Assembly: GCF_047496725.1 (NCBI RefSeq)
Contig: NW_027328671.1
Location: 248,001 to 312,000 of the forward strand
DNA: 64,000 bases
Direction of reading: 5' to 3'
From: Anoplolepis gracilipes
Lineage: Eukaryota; Arthropoda; Insecta; Hymenoptera; Formicidae
Shown: positions 55,862 through 64,000 of the stretch, in pieces
Numbering within the stretch: position 1 is the stretch's first letter
Layout of the letters: the number at the start of each line of letters is the position of its first letter
Notes under the pieces: model-generated
Databases searched by the model: none
Told to the model about the DNA's origin: nothing
The model's input: the letters and a program-made list of their open reading frames with translations, nothing else
Position numbers and translations under genes: made by a program

Positions 55862-58800
55862 GTGAGTACGTTTTAGCACCTGTAAATTTTTCGCATTTGC
55901 GGTCTCGTTTTGGTGTGTTTTTCGCAGAAGAGAAAAAAGTTATTTTTACATGCATTCCGTAATGGTGGACGAACGAAAAACGTGGTAGCGATAATTGTGA
56001 TAAATCTACCATCACTATTAAAATTTTAGTTCTACTATAAAATGAATTTTTTTATTCCGTTTCGTATTGATTTTTTTGTTTTAATACCGCGCATTTAATT
56101 GGTGGACGAACAACTGACTATCAACAGCGTTAAATAGGAACACTTTTTATTTAAGATGTATGCGCAATCATTTAAATTACGTGTGAAAAAGTTCACCGAT
56201 TCATGAATAAAGTTTTTTATTTCCTTTTTTATCTTCCATATATTTTTTATTATTTTTTTCTTGGGAATTGGTTATTTTTAGTTATAACATTTATTTTTAG
56301 TTTTTATAATAATATTCTAGAATATTTCGTGAAATAAAATTTTATTTAATTTTATGCACATTATTTGTATCATATCCTTTAATTTAACATTTATTAAATA
56401 TGTACATTCATGTTTCAAAGTAGAACATTTATGTGTTATACGTGCATCATATCTTTTACGTATTTACGATATTATGTAACCCGTGTAACGTAAAAGCCAC
56501 TCTGTCAGTTTCCCTTTTTTTTCGGAGCAAAGAATAAAGCTCCAGGAAAAGTGTAATGTCAAATTGTATGTTGCATCAAAATCTTAGATTAAACATACAA
56601 CGTACAATTGATTTACTTATTGAAAACTTCAAGTTCAAAGAACTTGTTGCACCAACATCATTTAATGCTTATAATTAGCTTTAAATTAACTTAATTTTTT
56701 ATTTTGTTTCCTCAAATGAATTGAGTCACTTCTTTATTCACTTCTACGCCAGAAATATTTTAGAATTATTACTTTATATAGTTATAAAATTAATTATTAC
56801 TGCTTTTTATTTCCAAAATTGTTTTATTTTGAAATCTTTCATATAATAGTCGAATTATATTTTTTAGAATTATTTGCTTTATTACAGTTTGCTTCGACAT
56901 TCGGTTAACTCTTCTGTAAACTCTGAGATAGCTTTATCAATTTGTATCTTTATTTGTAGCTTTGAGATATAAAGAATTGCACAGAGAATTAAAAATATAA
57001 AGAAAGAACATTTAATTAAATACATACACGCAAGCTTTTATTTTAGCTAAAATTAAATTAAAACAATTTTCAGTAAATGAGATTTTTGCAGAATCGTGTT
57101 TTTATACGTTTTATTTTTACTGATATACATATGATCAATCGACCCGTACAATAAATAACCATTTGTATGATAAGGAACATTATCACGTCCTTTGCTCTCT
57201 TTGCTAAAGATTATTATGATTGTTGGCATACGATTTATATAATATTATGGAGCTTAAATAAATTAATCGTTATGGAGTAATTTGTATTTTAGTTAATTTA
57301 CTGATAAAATAATATGTATTTGTAATCGACTACATTTATGATTCTAAAAAATATTGTAATTAATATTGATTGAGAATTAATAATCTTTGATTATATAATA
57401 TGAGACCATTTAATCGGCGTGAGAATTGTGATCTTGATTATACGAAGCCGTTTATTTTATTGAGGTTGCAATTTATGCATATGAAATAATGTCTACTTAA
57501 TCGGAAAAATGAGCCATAATCGAAATCATGATTAATACATACATTTCTACACACTATACATGTAGTATGTATGTGTCTTGTTAGATAAATGACGGAATTT
57601 ATTGAAATTGACTTTTGATAATATGTACTAGCATAATTTATTTATAATGTACATTATAAATAAATAATGTACATTATAAATAAATTAGACAGTTTTTAAT
57701 CAATGGAAAGATTTTTATATCGTTTAATTTGTAATAAATTTATGACGACATAGTTAAAATACAATATGCGAAACTATTTAAATTTTTGGTGAAGTTAATC
57801 AATCCTAAAACATTATTATTTTTTATTAGGTTGCGGATATCAATTATAATAATTTTTAATAGAGTCAGAATCGGCATTGAAGGATTTGTATCGCGTTGAA
57901 AGAAGTGTATTTAAATAGATCGTAGCTATTTTGATTAAGAAAATATGTATTAAATTTGCAATATATACGTTTCAATTTAAAAAAAAAAACGACTATTTTG
58001 TCTGCAACAACCTAATACATAATTTTTAAATAATTATTGAATTAAATTTAAAAAATTTATTGTCATGTTTTGAAAAGTCTTCGATACATTCTTTTGTTTA
58101 CATTATATCATTCATTTTATAATCAATTTATTCTATATCAATGCCTCATAAATATCTTTTGAAGTGTGAAATTATTAGGTATATTCACACAGAGAGTCAA
58201 TCAAGACACTAATTGTAAGGGGCAGTGATTAATTTACATAATCAGTTCTGTGAATCAATATTTTATTATTGATTATTACATATTAATACATAATTGTTAA
58301 TTTGTTGTCAAAATTTAAAAATATAACAATTACAAAAAATATGTTACTTCTACATTGTTTCTTCATATTTTATAATTAATGATATAATGATGTATTGCAT
58401 TTTTTTTGCTAATAATCATCTCTTAATATAGAATAAAGAATGTTTGCGAAAATATATTTTATTGGATTCAATCATATTGTATAATAAAAAATGCGTGTTG
58501 ATATGAAATGCAAAAATCATAAACTAATAATGTTTCTTAACTTGTATAGAGAAGAAAAATAAAATCAAGTGATTTTCTTTCACAACTCTAAAAAGTATTA
58601 TATTTTGAAATTATATATCAATATATATAAGATTATTACATATTTTAATGTCAAGATAAACTTTGTAGATTTTGTGTATTGTTGAAAATATTTTTGTTTT
58701 ATGTTTAGATTATTTTATGTTAATTCTGTCTGTTAATGGAGCTAAAGGATGATGAACTCGATGTTGCGTTTAATTAGCACGAGCTAACTTATAATTAGTA

Positions 58801-60502
58801 TCAATTGGAAGCAAAAAAACTCTCATCCTCTTTCTCTAACTCTGTAAATGGAACCACCATATTATATTTCAAACATGTTCTCAAACATTAATTATATTTA
58901 ATATAACAATTGTAACAGGTGTGTATCGGATTTTCATATATATGTTCATTTTTAATTTAGAAATATTAAAATTACAATTATATACAACTGGATAAATAAT
59001 TCTAACCCACCGTATTTCACAATAATGATGTTTTTTATTCTTTATAATTATCGGTGAATTTTATCGAAAAACTAAAAACTATTTATCGGGAACCTATACC
59101 TCGATACTTTTCTCGATTCTATAATGCATACAACTTTTAATGCAAGTATCATGTATAATATCGAACAGGAAAATAATTTCGATAAATTTAAATCAATTAT
59201 TGTGTATTGGGAGATAAAAGATTTACACTTTTTTTTTTAAATTACTTATTGTTAAAGAAAATAAAATAAAATATGAGATACTAGAAATTCTATGAAGAAA
59301 AGTGAATATTCTGGAGGTTTCAAAAATCCGTCATTCTAATAATCTCGAATATAACGGAAAATGGAGGGACATTGAAGGTAAAATCATACGGCACTGCGAT
59401 ACGGTCAGGAGTAAGTTGAGAACGTGTAGTTGGCGCTCCAGGAATCAATAGTTCGTCGACTCGACTCGTCGACCTAATGTCGGGAAAACTCTGTCCCTAG
59501 CATTTTCTTGACGAGATAAAGAAATGTTATTTATTTAATTTGTATTAGTTTAGCTCTTTTATCCCTTCTACCCTTCTTATAAAAAATTATTATTAACACA
59601 GAATATTTATGTATATTGTTAACATAGAAAAAACCCGTTATTGCTCTCCTTCATCATTTGACATTTTTTTATCTTATGTTAATATGTTACTTGTACATAT
59701 CTACAATGTCAGGAATGAGAGAAGCAAACAAAGATGCATTTGTGCGATGACGTACTAAATAACCTAGTATAATACCTGCGAAGGCGTATAATCATAGAAA
59801 ATGTGTAATTAATGGGAACTGATCTGGTTCTATTTCTCACGTTACCTTATGCGCTTCATGATGAGTATAATTTATTTAAAAAACTTGTTATTTTAATGAT
59901 TAAAATAGCAATTGTTAGTAATAATTTGTTAATTTATTTTAATTGTCAAGAAAAGTAAATTACAAATTTTTATTTGATAGTTTATTAATTTGTAAGCAGT
60001 AAATTATATATATATTTTTTTTTTATTTAATTATTGCATAAAAGTCTATCGAGCAGATTTGTTTATTATAAATATTATATATTGGTTATATTAAAAATAT
60101 GTTTATTACAAATATAAATTTATTTATTAAAAATATATACGTGCAATTTATTATAATAAATTGTATACACGCATATTTTTCTCACGTTTAGTCTATAGCT
60201 TATATTTATATCCTATATTTGGCATTCAATGTTATTTGATTCTTAGTGCATTAATAATTTGTGTTATTTTTAGATGTATTATTTTTAAATGATTCAAATC
60301 AATCTTGATCACTAAATTCTATCCTAATTGAAATGAGTGCAACATGACAATGAAAAAAGTTAAACATTGTTCATTGGAAAGGCTTTCGGATTGAACATTG
60401 TTCTTGTGTTACTTATATTTTGTAAAACTTTTCACATAATTTACTAATATTTTGTCACAAAATAAATATCCATAATATATCAGGAAATAAAATTTTCGCT
60501 TA

Positions 60503-61029
60503 TGCAGGATAGGCCATTTTAATCTATTCATTGTAATATCTCAAAATCCATAAGTTTAAGTAATTAAAACACATAATTATGTTAAAGTAAAAATGTGTAA
60601 CTGTTAGTTGCAAATTCAGATTTTTTCTTAAAGATAACTATGTGTTTTCTTTACACCAATTGCTCTCATTATTCTGTGCATAAAAGTATTAGGGTAAGAT
60701 AATCGAAAAATGAATATTTTACGAGATATCTTGTATTTTATGTCAAAATATTGCAACTTTGAAGCCTTATAACTCGAAAAGTGTTTAATGAAAAAACATT
60801 TTATCATAGTGTTTTGGAAAGCTCTCGAAGTCAGCTACAAGAATATGTAATAAAAAATAGTAGGTTTCATTTAAAAAATTAAAAATGACCTTCACGTGAC
60901 CTTCAAATGACTCTTCAAGGTCAAACCAATGGTACCATCTTATGGCCCCCTCGAAACTATACAACTTTTGTCTGAAACTTATGGATTTTGAGATATTACA
61001 GTGCATAGATTAAAATGGCCTACCCTGCA
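60503..61029. mobile_element. 527-bp long-TIR MITE
   Basis: TGCAGGATAGGCCATTTTAATC at the left end, mirrored by GATTAAAATGGCCTACCCTGCA at the right, TA on both sides. Shares the inner blocks ACTCTTCAAGGTCAAACCAA-like and AACTCGAAAAGT with 47571-48319. Confidence 0.8.
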
Positions 61030-61111
61030 TATGTATAAAGTGTTCCATCTGCTACATTAGCAGGTGATGCGGATTTTGAGACATTCTGTATATACAGAAT
61101 ATATGTATATG

Positions 61112-61517
61112 CAGAGTGTTTCGTAAAAATTGGGCTGACTGTATGCAATCATGTTCTTCTCATCAAGATAAACAAAAAAGTTCCTATAAAACATGTTCCT
61201 TAAACATGTCTTATTAAAAAGTATTTCTGGAGTATTTTCCGTGTTCCATGACTCTAAATTGTAATCAAAATAGGGGCTACTATGTTAGATTATTACTTAA
61301 ATTTACTTGACTTTTTAGAATTCTTTCAAATAAATATATATTAACATACGTTAATATCGAAATTTATTTTTTTAATCTTAATTTGACATTAGCTTTTTAA
61401 CGAACATGTTTTATATAAACTTTTTAAGAAACATTTTTATAAGAACCTTTTTGTTTGTTTAATAAAAAGAACATGACTATTATATAACCAGCCCAACAGT
61501 GTTTATGAAACACTCTG
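61112..61517. mobile_element. 406-bp MITE
   Basis: CAGAGTGTTTCGTAAAAATT...; right end reads AGTGTTTATGAAACACTCTG before TATA. Arms include ATGTTCTT...TTGTTTG-type blocks. No ORF. Confidence 0.65.
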
Positions 61518-62240
61518 TATATTTTATCATCTCTCTTAAATTGGCTCGTGTAATCTGAAGATAACACTCACTCTAATCAGGATAGAGTTCAGTGATCGAA
61601 ATAAAAAAAGTTATCAAATTTTGTATAACTTGACATTAACACTTCATACAAATATTTTCAAAGTTATATTATTTAATTTAATTGCTTATTAATAACATTG
61701 TTTCTCTGCGTGGGTATCAGAACTTTTTGAAGAAAAAGTAAAACTTTAGTCATTACATCGAAATTTTAAAAATAAAGTGCTAACGTTATAAAGATGGATC
61801 TGTAATATATCATAATTTCTAAATGATTGATCACAAAATTCGACACATATGACTTTTAAAGCATGTCGAAGAGTATCATTATTACGGCAATTTTCGTCAG
61901 CTATTTATTTCGCTCTGTTTCCTCTTTCGCTATCCGCATCCGTCTATTCTTAAAGCTTTATTCATTGTTGGTCATAGTAATTTCGCGGAAAATTTGCTCT
62001 CTTCTTTTCTTTTTTCTCTCTCATCCGCCACGTTTTTACAATGCGGCAGTGTTAAATTTGACTCGATTGCTAAATCAGTTGCTAAGTCAATAGAAACGCG
62101 TATTTGCCGGCATCATTTCTAAAATGTAAATGACCACGATAGAAGAAGCCAGGTGTGACTTATATGTCGTTTCCGGTGCTGCCGTGTGTATAAATGTAAA
62201 GTAGATTAGATACACGGATTGTTTGCGACCCCGTTTGCAG

Positions 62241-62287
62241 AGTTCGCAGAGGCATTCTAAAGGCGAGCACTTAAAAACTATAGATAG
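62241..62287 (+). CDS. Possible second exon of the downstream gene
   Basis: GTTTGCAG acceptor, then 47 nt open in phase 0 (SSQRHSKGEHLKTIDR) to AG/GTATCC. Compatible in phase with the exon ending at 55861. Weak donor, no family recognised. Confidence 0.28.
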
Positions 62288-63897
62288 GTATCCCTCTCTC
62301 TCTCTCTCTCTCTCCAGTCTGTACTCCTTATCAGAGGAGAAGGGATAATAATTTTTCTATATCTGTGGTCTTTTTATAATTTTTCCGCGGACATGGGAGC
62401 CTACATCATTTAATGCCGGTTTTGAACGGCCAAATTAGGTTTTCTTGGCAAGATGTTTTTGGTTTGCAATTGTTTTCCGAGAGGTGGCGATCGAATCGAT
62501 CCGATGTTTTTAGCCGGATTTGAATCCGAGTCTTTGACACAGAGAGCAAACATACAACTCTGCGTCATGAAAGCTACATCCTCGCTTCACTAGATATAGA
62601 AAATAGATATAGGCAAGACTTAATTATAACAAAAAATGTAATTTTTACTTTCTTAATATCATAAATAATTTAGTTAAAAATTAATATACATAAAATATAA
62701 TTTTCATGATCTCGGATGTGACATTTTGCGTAGGATCCACTCAAGATCAATTTCTTGTGCATCTTCACTCGCGCGAAGAAACGTGATCGTGGGATATGGT
62801 CCAAGGACGTCTTGATCGTGACGATAATGTTATTTCAAAGAGATGTCTTGTAGCTTTCATGCTCGGCTGCGAACTAGATGCTCGTACATCCACATACGGC
62901 ATCTTTCATTAAGAAGCGAGACGCAATTACACTTTACATCGATGTCATGCAATAATTATTCAGCAAAGTTTTTCTTGCGTAACTGTTGAAATATCTTTCA
63001 AATGCAAATTAATTTAATATATATATAGAAAAAGATAAAGACTACATGATTCAATCTAAATTTAAGACGCTTTTTCTCAAGAAGCGTAAAAATAATATGT
63101 ATAATATTTTATTATTCTTCTAAAAATAATTTTTGTAGAATATATTTAAATATTATACTGTGCGTATTATTATCGTAATACATTTCTAAATTATATTTAG
63201 AATATTTAGAATAAATATATGTAATAAATTCATTTTTAAAGTTGAAAAAATATAGTATAAATTTTTATTTTATAATTTTTAAAATTATTTTACGAAATCT
63301 TCTTGTGACTCAAGAAACGAGACGTTGGATACACTTAAGATAGATATGCTTGATGTTATTTGTTTTGCATCGCGTTTTATCTCACACTGCACAAAGCAAA
63401 CTTATGCTAATGTTAGATGAATTAATCTGTATTATGATACGCCCTGAATTTCAGTAGCTTTGCTTACCGAATCAAAGAAAAATTTTCTAAGTTTCTTTTC
63501 TTAAAGGTAAAAAAGTAAAGTGCTTCCAGATATACTTGTCTTTTTCGATATCAAAGTCTTCAATTAGGATTTTTCGCAATTCAAACGGGCATCCCATGTG
63601 TGTCTGAAAAATTAATATGACTTTTAATTAAATTAAATATACATAAATATACATAAATTGGAGCTATGTGAGAGTTATTTTCTACATGTGAAAATTACAT
63701 CTGTTATCTATCTTCTTTAATAATAAGCGATATAATGCATATCTCAAATATCGCAATAAAGTAACATAGTTTAACATAGTTTCACAGGGAAACTAATCAT
63801 CTATACATCTATATATAATCTCGTGCCTTGCACCGAAGATCTAAAAGTAGAATCTATTTCTCACATATATCTTTCACAAGACCTTTGTAAAAGAGAG

Positions 63898-63947
<50 letters not shown>

Positions 63948-64000
63948 CAGAAAATCGCACGTTTTGATACGTTAAACTACCACTAATGATCTAATCGTGA
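62288..64000 (+). other. Non-coding right end
   Basis: Contains a (TC)n run at about 62291-62315, a GC-richer block with CpGs at 62460-62900 and a (GA)n run at about 63892-63948. No gene recognised. Confidence 0.5.

Larger units (their letters stand above)
55862..62240 (+). other. Long first intron of the downstream gene
   Basis: AT-rich without exons I can support. A CpG-richer block lies at about 59330-59480. Two MITEs (60503-61029, 61112-61517). Confidence 0.5.

Noticed and set aside
55568..56015. Two minus-strand ORFs over the downstream gene's promoter
   Set aside because: Antisense to a CpG-rich 5' UTR; no splice signals or domain.
61863..62093. 76-codon ORF with hydrophobic segments
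   Set aside because: Phe/Leu/Ser-rich translation of T-rich DNA, no supporting splice sites or family.

Overview
The window is AT-rich insect nuclear DNA, most likely from a hymenopteran such as an ant. This is inferred from short split exons with GT-AG introns, an insect-type Mical gene with very large disordered exons, a zeste-like Myb/SANT gene, DUF4806 genes and dense small TIR elements. It is not bacterial: there are no operons, and the longest reading frames are either eukaryotic exons or transposon genes.

Layout. (1) 1-17.4 kb is a transposon graveyard. It holds a DUF4806 gene fragment (439-827), a CCC-terminated TIR element (889-1700), and a zeste-like Myb/SANT gene on the minus strand (2203-8710). 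That gene is split by a young Ty3/gypsy LTR retrotransposon (2507-7739, minus strand, 332-bp LTRs differing at one site, TTTA target duplication). Next come a decayed CACTA-like transposase (9310-11349) and a 2.46-kb CCC-terminated TIR element that still carries an intact-looking three-exon DUF4806 gene (12878-15339). Nested pogo-like and hAT-like MITEs follow. (2) 17.4-22.7 kb probably holds the promoter and 5' UTR of the next gene but no recognisable protein. (3) 22,706-54,485 (+) is Mical, the flavin monooxygenase that oxidises F-actin. I resolved 26 coding exons for the full form; all splice phases agree and give 2654 residues: FAD domain, CH domain, LIM domain, a long disordered region and a C-terminal bMERB Rab-binding domain. 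(4) 54.7-64 kb has the first coding exon of another plus-strand gene (55,823), whose body lies mostly outside the window, followed by a long intron with MITEs.

The most interesting observation is an unlisted alternative last exon in Mical (28,337-28,450). Spliced in phase after the CH-domain exons, it would end the protein with a 37-residue tail holding one hydrophobic helix, giving a 745-residue membrane-anchored FAD-CH isoform without LIM or Rab-binding parts. A second alternative end, a 3.3-kb exon closing at 40,137, would give a 2294-residue form without bMERB. In the repeat region the notable points are a SAP domain at the start of the gypsy Gag and a DUF4806 gene riding inside a CCC...GGG TIR family.
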